Below are positions 1 to 16,000 of a DNA stretch of 64,000 bases, in pieces (within the stretch, counting starts at the first letter, position 1; each line of letters begins with the position of its first letter). Source of the DNA: Paramacrobiotus metropolitanus (lineage: Eukaryota > Tardigrada > Eutardigrada > Parachela > Macrobiotidae); NCBI RefSeq assembly GCF_019649055.1, contig NW_026570256.1, forward strand, positions 1,054,001 through 1,118,000. The letters run 5' to 3'. Under the pieces are notes generated by a model that saw nothing but the letters and a program-made list of their open reading frames with translations, was not told where the DNA came from and did not search any database. The position numbers and the translations under genes were made by a program.

Positions 1-560
1 TTCTACCAGGGAGGCAAGCGAAGAAATGCTTGACGGCCGCAGAAAATTGGCTAAGTTCCTCCATGACCTTTGATGGAAGTTTGAAGAGAAGTTGGATGAC
101 CTTTGGGATCATTACCGCCCAAGAGAGTCACCGTAGCAGAATTTAAGTCGCATGACCTTTTGGGACCATTAACCCAAACCGAGTCGCACATCACAACGGA
201 TCATCTCAACAAAGGATGACCTTTACCAGGGAGGAAACGAACTACGCTTGTCTATACGACGTCCCTCCGTGACTTTTAACGGATCTCATTTGAAAGTCGT
301 ACAATTGATACGCACCGTATTCCAAAGATTGAAGCAGTATTCCTAAGTCGTACTGGATACGCACCTGATTCTCAAGCGGATTGTGATGAAAAGTCGCACT
401 ACGGATGCGCGGGATCGCTCAACAGAGCGGAATAGGCCAAAAAGTGCGGAAAACGGTGGACAGGACCTGTGACCTTTACGAGTCAGAAGTGGAGGATCCT
501 AGTCTACATTTGATTAATACTTTTGTTGATCTTTTAACTGTTGATCTGTTTTGTATTAAA
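1..560. repeat. Degenerate repeat-like DNA
   Basis: The motif GATGACCTTT or a close variant recurs at about 63, 97, 148 and 208, each followed by related text (for example GGGATCATTA and GGGACCATTA), and a phrase like ACCAGGGAGG appears at both 5 and 218. A second phrase, GTCGTAC then GATACGCACC, occurs twice between 296 and 365. This looks like decayed internal repeats, possibly the end of a transposon running in from the left. No convincing coding frame was seen. Confidence 0.35.
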
Positions 561-1877
561 ATTGATATGGAATAGTATTTTTATAAATGGATCTCTTTAT
601 TCACATCGTATTAAATGGAATTGTGCCTTATGGAATTGATGTGATAAATGGAATAAGAGAATTTGATGTTTTTGAGCACGCACAGACACCGGCGACCGTC
701 TTTTCGTGGATTCGGGAGTGTGTCCAGCCTCAACGGAGCTCGGCATCCCCCCAGAGGCATGTGAGACGAGGCTCACTAGCGTTCACGTCCGTGGCGCTAG
801 GCGCTACGCCTTTGGATTACGGTCTGTGTTGTGTCTCGCTTCTGATTGGCTTGCGCTTTATTAGTGGGCGCGGCTTAGCACGTGCTGCACAGTGTTACAC
901 ACTGTTGAATTGGCTCTACGATTTGTGATCGAGCTGCGCCGATCACTTGTTGATTTCTGGTCTCCAGACTTTCAATATTATTAAAAGTCAGCTATTAGCG
1001 GTGCGACGTTTCGCGATTCCGCGTAGTTCGCTATACTGATCGCATAGCTCACTCCACGGGATCTATTCCGTTTAGGTCTCCGTATCTGGATCACAGTCGG
1101 ATCCAGCATTAGAGCCGTAAGCCGTTTGGCCGCAGCACGAAACCGGAACAGATCTTTACGGAAACGAAAATATATCAAAGTGTCAATTTATTATTGCGCA
1201 AACTGCTGTCTGAAATCCGGAAAGCAGGGTTATGTACACGGTTATTGATAATGCAAATAACGCCTCCTGATCAAGAAGTATATCTTATTGTATTCGGAAA
1301 GTTTCAAAGCAGCTAGCAAGTAGTTTCCAGAACGTATGCGGTGAATTTCGAGCGAAATCATGCAAATATCAGTGCAATATAGAAATGCTAAGGCGATTGG
1401 GGTTAGCATGATCTGTAGAGGGACAGCATAATACGAGTAAGCCGCCCAGGCTGATTATCGCTTAGTTGTCAGTTGCGTGACCCAATCTGGGTTCCGGCTG
1501 GGCAGCGGGTTGCATTTATTAGTTAGTCCCGGCTTCTGTGGTATCGGCTTGCGCTGAAGATTACATCGCTCTGCTCCACTGCTGCAATGGATTCTCTTGT
1601 ATGCGAGACATGCACGTCCAAGTATTTCTTAGAACTATTTACTTCCAAGTATATATTGGAAACCATTCTACGTTTTGAAACATTTCGACATATGTTAAAT
1701 GATATTTAAGATTATGACCATATTTATGATTTAATTTCATAAATTTCGTGGTAGTAGGTCAGTTTCGTGCGGCAATGAATTTTTTTATCATGGATATCCT
1801 GCTGACGCTGGTGATTCTGGTGAGGAATGTACATAATTGTTTTATTTGATAGCACCGTTCAAATGCACTCTAAGGTA
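561..1877. other. Intergenic, no gene recognised
   Basis: Open frames here begin at random starts and resemble nothing. The segment from about 740 to 1160 is richer in GC than its surroundings and contains a TATTATTAAA-like start region, so a solo LTR is possible, but I could not find matched ends or a target duplication. Confidence 0.3.
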
Positions 1878-1944
1878 CAGTTCGTAATAAAAATAGCTTG
1901 TCAATTGCAGACTGCAATTGACAAGCTATTTTTATTACGAACTG
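1878..1944. repeat. Perfect inverted repeat, 33-bp arms
   Basis: The 33 bases at 1878-1910 are the exact reverse complement of those at 1912-1944, with one base between them. The core of each arm is AT-rich around AAAAATAGCTT. Such a perfect, nearly loopless palindrome is rare by chance. It could be a young foldback element or an artefact of cloning or assembly. Confidence 0.9.
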
Positions 1945-2129
1945 CAATTTGCAGTAAATGCGAACGTGCTGCAACTGCCATTTCTTAATTATTTATATTT
2001 CATTAAAAATTACTGCATGCTCTTGTTCCGAAAATATAATTTCATTTGATTGGCTATTTTGATGTCACGTCGGTAACACATCTTCAAATATATTCTTCGG
2101 GTTTGTACAGGTTGCAATGCGTTTAATAG

Positions 2130-2438
2130 TTGAGGCGCAAGGAAGTACCGAAACCAAAGCGCCCGAAATATGTCAAAGGTACGTTGTCAACCCGCCTTTT
2201 TGAAATTTTAATGCAGTACCGGAATGAGGATAAAAGCAGAATTGTGAGGATTTTCCTAGAACCACTGGCCAAACGAAGCCCTGCTACTGCTCACCAAAAG
2301 ACGCGTGTTGGCCAACTGAAAACCAGTGGCAGACATTTAATGACGCACTATCCGGCCGTCTTATCGTTCCGGTACCAACAGGTACCGTCCGTTGTTTCTC
2401 GCTGTGCAAAAGCTGCTTTAGCACGAACTTGCCTCTAG
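2130..2438 (+). other. Possible exon remnant, weak bromodomain-like start
   Basis: An open stretch without a proper ATG (it opens at TTG) encodes a basic Lys/Pro-rich lead followed by RLFEILMQYRNEDKS and RIVRIFLEPL, which loosely recalls the first helix of polybromo-type bromodomains. The signature residues of the ZA loop and the acetyl-lysine Asn are not there. It may be a decayed exon or chance; nothing around it supports a gene. Confidence 0.15.
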
Positions 2439-2836
2439 AAAAAAGTCCAGAGTTTATGTATGTTAGGTAACATATTCGAAGAACATACAGATATCTAGTA
2501 CACTCTGTAGTTTTTACTCTCTTATTCTAGATTGTGTTCAGTTTTTCAGCGTTCTGTGAGTATCAGCGTGTTTTCTGCAGAAAGTATGATTGTGCTGCTA
2601 TGCTATCTGTGGACCTGTCGCACGGTCGACTTTAACCATCGTTAACCACCGTGTACGCTATATAAATGGAAACTTGAAAAATAAATTTTTTTATTGGTAC
2701 GGGGGGGGGGGTCAGACCGGCCATTACGTAAGCGGTAGAGTGGTGAAAAAATTCGTTATGCCAGCGTTATCTCGAACGGTTGGGTGGTAGAAAAGGGTCT
2801 AAAATTCCGTTACGTAATACTTGAATCGCGCCTTAA

Positions 2837-5221
2837 ATGAAGTTGTACGGAACAGCGTTTCCGTGTTATGGTCCACAATCTACAAAGACCAGCGAATGTG
2901 AGAATGTCCAGGCGAATTACCACGAGTCGAAGTTTCTGATCAACAAACCCGGAAGCATGTACATGGCCAACTGGGAGGATATGAACGAAGATCGCTGCAC
3001 GTTTGAAGGAGCTTTGCGCCGTAACGCTGTTTGCCATACTGGGCGTGTTCCACAGTATGCTGTGGAAGCGCATGATGTCGGTGATATCCAAAAGGCTTTG
3101 CAGTTTGCCACCAACCACAATCTGCGCGTCGTGGTGAAGAGCACCGGGCATGATTATGTCGGACGTAGTACCGCGCCTGACGCGTTGCTGATTTGGATGC
3201 GTAACTTTCGCGGAGAAATACAGACGAAGTCATCGCTCACTCCAACCGGCTGCGGCGCTGGTCACGGATATCCAGATCCTGTGATTACGGTACCGGCTGG
3301 AAAAGTGTGGAATGACGTATACGCCAAAGTAAGGTCACGTGTGCTGCGCTCGCTTATTCGAGAAAAAATGTAGTGCTATGTTGCAATTATTTTAGATGGA
3401 AGGGAGCAATGTTGAATTCCACTTTTCAAATAAAATTAAGGCAATTTGTGTTGTTGAGGCTCTGTGAGCGCTTCACACCTGCAAATAATTAAATTTTATA
3501 ACGTTCGCACTTGCTAATAAGCCGACTAATTCAACTGTAGTGCTAACTTTGAATGATATTATTTGAATTTTTAGCTATGAAGTACAATAAAATTTGGCTT
3601 CGAATTTATGGAGTCAGTTTCAACATTTTTCACTAAATAAATAATAATTTTTTGTTTCAGAATTTTTTGGCCGTACTCGAGTAGTCTAATTTCTCACTAA
3701 CGCTCAATAAATAGTTACTGCGAGTAGGAAGAGATTTGATTCGCTAGTTATAACCTTGTAAATTTTGGTAAAAGAGTTGGAAGCAAAGATTGCTGGGTGA
3801 AAAAAAGGCGTCATAATTAAAAATAAAATTTGTTGTATATTTTTGGCAGATCACCCAGTGTTTCAACGGAACATATTGGATCGTCGGTGGATATTGTCCG
3901 GACGTCAGTGCGGCTGGCGGGTTCACCTTGGGAGGCGGTCAGAGTGTCCTTTCCACGTCCTTTGGCTTGGCTGTCGACAACGTATTAGAATTCACGCTAG
4001 TGACAGCTAACGGCACGCTACTGACCGTCAGCGCTTGTTGCAATAAAGAGCTCTTCTGGGCACTGCGTGGCGGTGGCGGTGGAACGTTCGGCATTATCAC
4101 TTCCGTCACATATAGACTGCATCCAGTTTCGAAAGGATTTTTATCATATTCGCTGATGATTACGAACAAAACCGGCACGGGGAATTTCAGCGCCACTCAG
4201 CTGAAGGATATTGTGGAGGTATTGGCACGACACACCGAACGCCTTGGGGAGGTTGGCTGGGGTGGATACCTCATTTTCAGCCCTAACGCAGGAGTAACGC
4301 TGATGTTCTTGGTGCCGGCTGATCGCGCTAATTCAGCTGCACTGATGGAAGTGCTAAAGCAGGATTATGTCGAAATGCAAGAGCAATTCGAATTTCTTGT
4401 TAAGCCGATCACCGAAGCGGGAGGCAGACATCTGCTACGTTTTGAGAATTTCGAGGTATGATAAATTCTGTATTTGTAAAAAAATGTGACTCACTATTAT
4501 ACGCTGTGTCTTCAGTTAAATATTAATTTTATTTATAAAGTGTTTAAAGATATGCGCAAATCCTTAATAGTACTACATATGTAGATGTATCTGTTGCACC
4601 GTACGTATATACAATTTTTATATGATATTGGAAGAATTAATATGGTATATAATTTGAAGTTATTGTTTATTTATTTAATTGATTTTTTGACAGGATTGGC
4701 GCATGTGGACGACTACGATCCCAGCATTCGGTGCTTTTCAATCCGGATACAGGACGGCATTAGGCACGCGCTTTATTCCCATGTATTCTTTATTGGATCC
4801 CCAAAACACCGCGCGTATTATTGTTGCCGGCGCGGCACAGAACAATCTGGCCAACGGTTTCACCATCATCCTCATTACCGGACCGGGAATGCGCAATCGC
4901 GATGCAACGTCACAGGAGACCTCGGTCACACCGGCTTGGCGTTCTGCGGCATGGTTAGCCTTCCTGTTTACCGGCTGGGACGGGACCACATCCCAAGAGG
5001 ATGTCAACATGAAAAAGGCGGCACTGAACAGCGGCTTGCAAGTTTGGCGGAATGCGTATCCGGACACGGGAGCGTATCACAATGAAATCTTTCCGGAGGA
5101 GCCGAACTGGCAGACGGCAGCGTGGGGACACAACTATGACCGGCTATTGAATATCAAAAATTCTGTTGATCCAAGGGGCATATTTCATTGCAGAATGTGT
5201 GTTGGAGATGAAGACAAATGA
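2837..5221 (+). CDS. FAD-linked oxidoreductase, berberine-bridge-enzyme-like, 3 exons
   Basis: Exons 2837-3328, 3850-4455 and 4694-5221 join in phase 0 and give about 541 aa. The first exon carries the start of the PCMH-type FAD domain with [13 protein letters not shown]; His105 is in the position of the histidine that binds flavin in this family. The second exon has [12 protein letters not shown] followed by GGGQS, where Cys180 matches the cysteine that makes the second covalent flavin bond. The third exon ends with the BBE module ([22 protein letters not shown]). Related enzymes oxidise sugars, alkaloids or other small alcohols with O2; the substrate cannot be read from sequence. The ATG at 2837 gives no signal peptide, so an upstream exon may be missing. 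A poly(A) signal AATAAA lies at 5232. The family is common in fungi and plants, less so in animals. Confidence 0.9.
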
Positions 5222-6596
5222 AAATTAAGCGAATAAATTTGTCATTTGAAATTTGAATTGGGTTGCATCTTTTCTAATGCACAATAGGTTTGGTGTTTGT
5301 TTAGCGACTACACAATAAAATATCTGTATTTACATTGTAATACACAATTGTTCTATGGCCAAGATTAATTATGCGGGCTGAATATCAACCTCGTGCTCGC
5401 GGCTGGTAAACGCCTAAAGTAAACATCCAATACAGACTGTACAGTACTGATAACGTGACTACTCAATCGTAAAAACAAAGCATTTGTTGTAGTGATGACT
5501 GATGATCAACTGACCAACAAAAAAGTGAGGAAATGCAGAACAAAATGCGTGCCCAGTAGTAAATAGACGATTAAAACTTTAGCGTTGTGCCGGCATATGC
5601 GTACGTGCTTTATCATTGTAATAGTCTGTATCAGTGTATGCAAATCCACTATCCGTCATCAGAAAAGCATTTTCGATTCAAATTTTTAAAAAAATCAAGA
5701 CTGCAGTATTGCTACTGCAACGAGCACATCGGATATTAATCTTGCGTACGTCTACAGAACCAACAAAACGAAAATAATTATTGGTTTTTACTTTCCATGC
5801 TCCACAGTTTTGTAGAATTTCGCGCTTTAACACCTCATACCGGAAGCGATAATTTTCTTGATGCACAACGAGGATAGTTTGCTAATCGTATTATAAAAGC
5901 GGGAAATGGGGAACTGCCGGTAAGCTTCCGATAAATATTTCATGCGCCCTTCATATCTACTGACATTTGTATTTCCAAAATCAAGTAATGATTTGCCAAT
6001 ATCGGATGAACGAATGATAATAGTAAGTTTCTTTACTTGTGCAGGTTTTCTGTTTCCCAGCAGCTTCAGACTATTCTCGTGGGAAACAAAAAAACTTAGC
6101 TGGCTGCTTTGTAGAATTTTCAAAAAATTGTTCACTGAAGTTCAAGTAGCCACTATAATTTATTCCTACGTGCTCCATCCCGGAAAGGGGAGACATTTTC
6201 TGCTTTTTGCATCAATGTTCGCGAGTACTAGGAAGCCCCAATCGGTAGGATTGGGCCAGTCGTTGACCAGGTGCCGTTCAAACGTAATGTATTGTTTCTC
6301 AGCGTCTACGAGTGGCCGATCCCAACTTAATGAGACGTCCATCCGGGCGACTAAGACGTCCGCAGGAAGTCAGGGCCATTGACACATCCATAGATATTTA
6401 CTGGTCTCGCTAATGTTGAAGCAGAAATTTCGTAAAGACTAATTTCATCTTGGGAGCGGAAACCAGTCAAATCAAATCAAAAATCGGCTGAATGTAACCT
6501 AAGGTCGGATATCTGCAAAATTGTTAAACGATTTGTCACCGTTATACAGGAAGCAGGCTGACTCATTTGGGCTTCCTGCAAAGATATCAAAGTCGG
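5222..6596. other. Intergenic; unassigned coding-like stretches on minus strand
   Basis: On the minus strand, 6370-6190 reads as an open stretch containing SWDRPLVDAEKQYITFERHL and DWPNPTDWGFLVL, and 6130-5830 and 5866-5720 hold further open stretches near plausible splice sites. The amino-acid mix looks protein-like, but I recognise no family and could not join them in phase. They may be decayed exons of a minus-strand gene. The rest is AT-rich spacer. Confidence 0.25.
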
Positions 6597-6604
6597 TATA
6601 AAAG
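6597..6604 (+). promoter_or_regulatory. TATA box of first cathepsin L gene
   Basis: TATAAAAG in the context GGTATAAAAGC lies 83 bp before the ATG at 6680. The second copy of the gene has the matching but weaker GGTATTAATA about 95 bp before its ATG, and the text between box and ATG is partly alike (TTGTCTATTTTAGTGACTT against TTGTCAATTTCGGTGACTT), so the duplication included the promoter. Confidence 0.7.
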
Positions 6605-6679
6605 CTAATAAAAGTGTTAACGCGTATGTTGCTTGTCTATTTTAGTGACTTGAAAATCACCCCGGACAGAAGCAGTAAA

Positions 6680-8374
<1,695 letters not shown>

Positions 8375-10038
8375 CTTTGCAGTTATTTGCTTTCCGGTTT
8401 ACGACTACAAAAATAATGTGTTTGTTATTGGTTTTTTCGGAATTTCTGTTCTGTCATCTTAGTTCGTTCTCGGCTTTATGAAATCGAACGCCGGGAACAG
8501 TAAAACCGCGTTTGCTTGATAGCGACGTTTATTGGTCGGGCTTCCTGTGACTGGTTTTATTTTCCGTCTTTTTCCAAGTATCGAGTACAAATGAAGATTT
8601 CTGGATGGTAATTAGCTCAGTGCTTGTACAAAATATTGTGATCGCGAATAATGAATTCTTATGATCGCGAGTTCAGGAAACCGTAAATATTGAATATCAA
8701 AGCTTCTTTACGTCTTAAATTAATTTACTTTTTAGTCTGCATAATATTTCTGTACGTATGATTCCGCATTTTAGCCATACGTGTAATAATCAGAGAATGG
8801 CCGCACATCATAGACTGAGATACTAAATTTTTTTATGAGGTATACCTCCTTCGATCAGAACATAACGAGAACATAACGCAGTTTTTGTAGAAACATGTAC
8901 CGTAGGTGTAGAACTCAGCATGTAAATGCGGCTTGAGTTTGGTTATATCTATATTGTATAAATCTGGGTGCACAGGAACCAGCATCTGATGACCTTTTTA
9001 CAATACAGTACTTTTAATACGATGTCTAGCGTTGGTAAGTATTATCAAATTAAGCCAAATTATAAAAAGCATGAAATTTCTGGACTTCATAACGTCCAGT
9101 GACAAAAAGATCAGTACAGGGATGTAAAACGACGGTAACATAATTTGTTTGCTTCTGAGCTACCGTTTGGACGACCTGCGAGGATTCCAACGCGCCTTAG
9201 ACATACCGGTTATTGTGGTTATCATCCAACAGAAAGACACAAACTTGGGACAATGATGGCATTTTCCGATGTCCACCGTTCAGCTATTTATCGCACCGGT
9301 TCGCATGCAGCACAGCGTTCTGATTACGTCAAGCCAACTTAACATGCTTTGAGATTTCGAATAAAGTAGTATATAATACATAATATACTTGGATGTTATG
9401 CCTCCAGCTCACTGGTCAGGGAAACGGCTCAACAAGAAATTCACAGTCAGCGAATTGACGTGCTACCATCACAGTTATCCAAAAAAAGCAGAGTTAACAT
9501 TTCTCGCCCGATTTTGAGAAAATCGCTAGTGAGTATGATTCAGATCCTTTCAAAACTGGGTGCAGTTTGGAAGTGACGAAACTCGAAAGTGACGATGCCG
9601 AACATTCCGTCGTCACCGCCACGGAGCGCTCAGAACACTTCTTTATTGCGATAAGCACTGCCGGTTAGCACTACGTAGAAGTATGTCGAAAATGTGCCCC
9701 ATCCGGAAGAGGCGATCCTTGCTGATCGCATCGCTGCTTCCGATTTCTGACAGGATTCACTCGGTTCGCGTTGATTCGTAAGCAGTACTAACGTCATTCA
9801 TGGATGCTTTTACTCTGAGAAGACTGATTCAGTGTCCACAAGCCAACCGATCGTGATTCTAATTTTCCATTTCTAAGCGAGATATCCGGACAGCTAAGGC
9901 GTTGGTTGAGACCGGGTGCTTCATGTGCATTCCTTGCAAAACTGGTATTAATATGCATAAAACTAAGCTTTGTTGTTTGTCAATTTCGGTGACTTAGGAT
10001 CGTTGATCTTGAGTCAGTCGAGAAAACTAAAATCGAAA
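8375..10038. other. Intergenic spacer between cathepsin genes
   Basis: AT-rich spacer of 1.7 kb. No coding stretch with family resemblance was seen; the open frame near 9145-9342 has no proper start. The last 100 bp hold the presumed promoter of the second gene. Confidence 0.5.
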
Positions 10039-12042
<2,004 letters not shown>

Positions 12043-13035
12043 ATTTTCCACTCGCACAATGCAACAGGTGCTTGCGGACTGATACGTAATAACAATGCAT
12101 TGTTATCAAGTATACACTATACACGATTAACGCATGCTGCTTGTTCAAGCTGTTTCTTGGTCTGCTGGTGATTATTATACATTCGTTTACGTTGGCAGTT
12201 CGGAAATCATCTTCATCAGTATCGGTTGAGGCACATGGTGATTTGTTTCAATAAAGACGATAAAGATAAAGACCATGATAATTAAAATACACCATCTAAT
12301 AATGATCGTTGCAACTGCAAGACTGCAGAATAGCCAACTGGGTTATTTGTTATAAAAAAACCAGCACAATAGACTGCCAACAAATTTCAACTTTGGGGAC
12401 ACGGGAAATTCGTATGCCTGGACGTTGCTGGACATTACCAAGGCAACGAAAGTTCCTTTTTCTTATTTACTTTTTCGTTGTAAAATTACGTATAACAGTA
12501 ATATTTTAGCGGCCACCGTTGCACGTCTTTTCTTCTCCTGAAAACTCCTGCAACGACAAAAGCGCAGTTGTTGAACTTGTAGTGCAGCGAACGCAGAAAG
12601 AGCGAGAGGAAATTCATTAAAAAATATCTTTATATACGTACTAGTAAGAGAAGAATCGCCTTCGTTCAACAACATGTCAACAGCGACTGCATTTGTCGTC
12701 ATTTCCGGTTACAAAAAACCGAACAGCTTTGCCTGCGGTTATTTTCGTAAATCTGCTTGCGTATTGCATGAGGTAAGCTTTCCTGATACGAGTACATGGC
12801 ATATTACATTCTTGAACATTGCAAATGACAAGTTACAAATGCTAGCGGCGTAAGGTACACCAGTTCCATGAGCAGTAAAAGCGTTTATCGGTACTCATTC
12901 CATGCTTTTAACTAGTAGTAAGAGTTGATGTTGCATTGCCGAGAAGGCGAGGCGAGACGTTACGACGCACGACGTTACGCGTTCCAGATAGACGGGGGAC
13001 ATTTACTGAGTGGGGACATTTCCTAAATAATCCCA
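12043..13035. other. Intergenic, no gene recognised
   Basis: The 1-kb gap between the second cathepsin gene and the first astacin-LRR gene. Short open frames on both strands overlap each other and show no family features. Confidence 0.4.
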
Positions 13036-16000
13036 ATGGGAAATTACTTGTATTGCTGTATACAATACGCAGTGACGGCTGCAGTGTTTTTATGCAGAAC
13101 AACAGCCGTATCGAACGAAAACGATGAAGTGTTTATTACGGAAGGCAAGTGCTATCATTCTTGTAAAAAAAGCCGTTGCAGGTCTTTTGGCATTATATAT
13201 AACATTATTAGTGTTCAACTGCAGCACTCAAACTCCATTAACGGAGATAACTTCTCCTGCTTTTAGAATACCATGTAATTTTGAAATTTGTTTTGCATGC
13301 CTGTTAAGCGCTTCCATTGTGAAGTGTTGATAAAATAGCACTATTAAGTACAAGATCTATACTACGCGCGGCGCCCCATAGTTTTGAGATCTCTATAACC
13401 ATAAAACTTCTGGAAAAACGGACAACGCCATCAGATCCGTAATAGTTCAGAAGTGGCCGGCATGTGTTTTTTTTTATGAAAATATCGAGCCGGCATCAAG
13501 CCGGCATCAAGACCAGATTGATCCAACCCATCTTAAAGGTCACCTTGAAACTTAGAAATATTTGCCTAGATACAATACAAAATACCAATTGACATAATTA
13601 TCACACTAATTAAACCGAAAAATAAATAAGTTATTGTACTTATTCAAACACTCGCGTTATTCAAACATTGCTGCCGGTGTTGCCGAGCTCGAAACAAGTT
13701 TAAAATTAACCGATATAAAATGTAAAAATATCAAATATAAAATCAATACGAAAAATCACTGGACGAGTGAGTGACCGAAACACTATCACCGACCACTGAG
13801 CGGAATCTCTAGATGAGTGGGTGACCGAGCTACCACCACTGACCAGTAAGAAAAATCACTAGACAAGTGAGTGACCGAAACACCATTACTGCCCACTGAG
13901 CGGAATTTCTAGGTGAGTGAGTCATCGAGCGGGCTTTGCTCTGCTCACCTATAAAGGGCTCTGTGCACTGGACAGTAGTTGTAGCAGGGTCACATCCTCA
14001 CCTAGCGATTTTTCTCCTTACCTAGCGATATTTCTTACTGGACAGGTTGAGCTCGGTCAGTCACTCACCTAGTGATTGAGTGCGTCAAAAAATCGCTAGG
14101 TGAGTACGTGACCGAGCTACCACCACTGTCCAGTGCCCAGAACCCGTTAGGTGAAAGAGTACCGAGATACCACTACTGTCCAGTGCACAAACTCCGTTAA
14201 GTGATCTAGTGACCGAGCTACCACTACTGTCCAGTGCATAGATCCCGTTAGGAAGATGGGTGACCGAGCTACCAATACTGCCCAGCGCACAGAGACCGTT
14301 AGGTAGATGGGTGACCAAGCTACCAATACTGTCCAGTGCATAGATCCCGTTAGGTAGATGGATGACCGAGCTACCAATACTGTCCAGTGCATAGATCCCG
14401 TTAGGTAGATGGGTGACCGAGCTACCACTACTGTCCAGTGCACGAACTCCGTTAAGTGATCTAGTGACCGAGGTACCACTACTGTCCAGTGCACGAACTC
14501 CGTTAAGTGATCTAGTACCGAGGTACCACTACTGTCCAGCGCAGAAACTCCGTTAAGTGATCTAGTGACCGAGTTACCAGTACTGTCCTATGCATAGATC
14601 CCGTTAGGTAGGTGGATGACCAAGCTACCAATACTGTCCAGTGCATAGATCCCGTTAGGTAGATGGGTGACCGAGCTACCACTACTGTCCAGTGCACGAA
14701 CTCCGTTAAGTGATCTAGTGACCGAGGTACCACTACTGTCCAGTGCACGAACTCCGTTAAGTGATCTAGTACCGAGGTACCACTACTGTCCAGCGCAGAA
14801 ACTCCGTTAAGTGATCTAGTGACCGAGTTACCAGTACTGTCCTTTGCATAGATCCCGTTAGGTAGGTGGGTGACCGAGCTACCAAAGCTATCCAGTGCAC
14901 AGAGCCCGTTAGGTAGATGGGTGACCGAGCTGCCGATACTGTCCAGTGCATAGATCCCGTTAGGTAGATGGATGACCGAGCTACCAATACTGTCCAGTGC
15001 ATAGATCCCGTTAGGTAGATGGGTGACCGAGCTACCAATACTGTCCAGTGCACAGAGCCCGTTAGGTGAACGTATGACCAAACTGCAATTTTACTGAGCA
15101 AAATAGAGCAGGGCCTGCTTTAAGTTCTTAATGGGTGACCTATCTAGCACCACTGTCCAGTCTTAGCGTCCTTTTAGTTTGTAATGTGATATTCTCGTGG
15201 GTGATTAGATTCGGATGGTTTTTCGCTAAGAAAATTTAACAAAAAATGATCTGTAAAGTCAAAGTAATTGCGTTCGACTGCACGAAACCAAAACATCCAT
15301 TTTTTTTATAAAATTTTTGTTATCGGGCTCTTCAGATTTATCCGTTCTAAGTTAACAATCCGCAAACCGGCCAAGGAGTTTAGAACCCAAGAAACGCGGA
15401 GGCGAAGCCGAGGCTGTTTCTTGTAATACAATATTTCTGGAGTTGCGTTGGTTACAGAGTGTTAAATGCATAAGCAACGACCTTAAGTGTATCACGCAAA
15501 CATTGCGGAATGTGATTTTGCAGAAAATTATTAAAGCATTCTGTCGGCAGATTTGTTCTATACACCACTCAATGTTTCGGACGCCAATGCCATGGCGGAA
15601 GCCGGCGCGAAATTGTGGCCGAACCGCACCGGCATCCCGTATCTTTTCAGCAATGATTTTGGTGAGCATACCAGTGAGGGTGTTATAATGCATATGTATT
15701 ACAGTATTTCTAAAATGTTTATGTTGTAATAAACCGACGGAGCAAATTGCGATCGGCGCTGCAAAAACCAGATTCGTCTAAAATTTGCCACAGATCATAG
15801 CAGATTAACGGAAACTGCTCTTCAGTCTTGGATTTCCAGTTTTCTTGCTATTTTCACAAGATTTCCACTAATAGTGCGAGCACTGGGTCGGAGCTCGTGA
15901 GTAGTGTACTGTATTACAACATGATAATCGTTACTATCGTACCTAATATTGAGGTCCCCAACTTGATGGGTAATGGTACAAGTAACGTATTGCAGTGCAC

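Noticed and set aside
587-928. 113-codon plus-strand frame
   Set aside because: No family resemblance, repetitive AT-rich start (TATGGAAT-like repeats), and no splice or promoter context.
5942-6382. 146-codon plus-strand frame
   Set aside because: It runs antisense to stretches that look more protein-like on the minus strand and has no recognisable motif.
14085-15081. CRISPR-like array
   Set aside because: The repeats are contiguous without unique spacers and the genome is eukaryotic.
14085-15101. Minus-strand open frames of 77-189 codons with 17-residue repeats
   Set aside because: They arise because the minisatellite unit is 51 bp, a multiple of three with few stops; several frames are open at once, and a 2-bp deletion switches frames. 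They lie inside an intron of a plus-strand gene.
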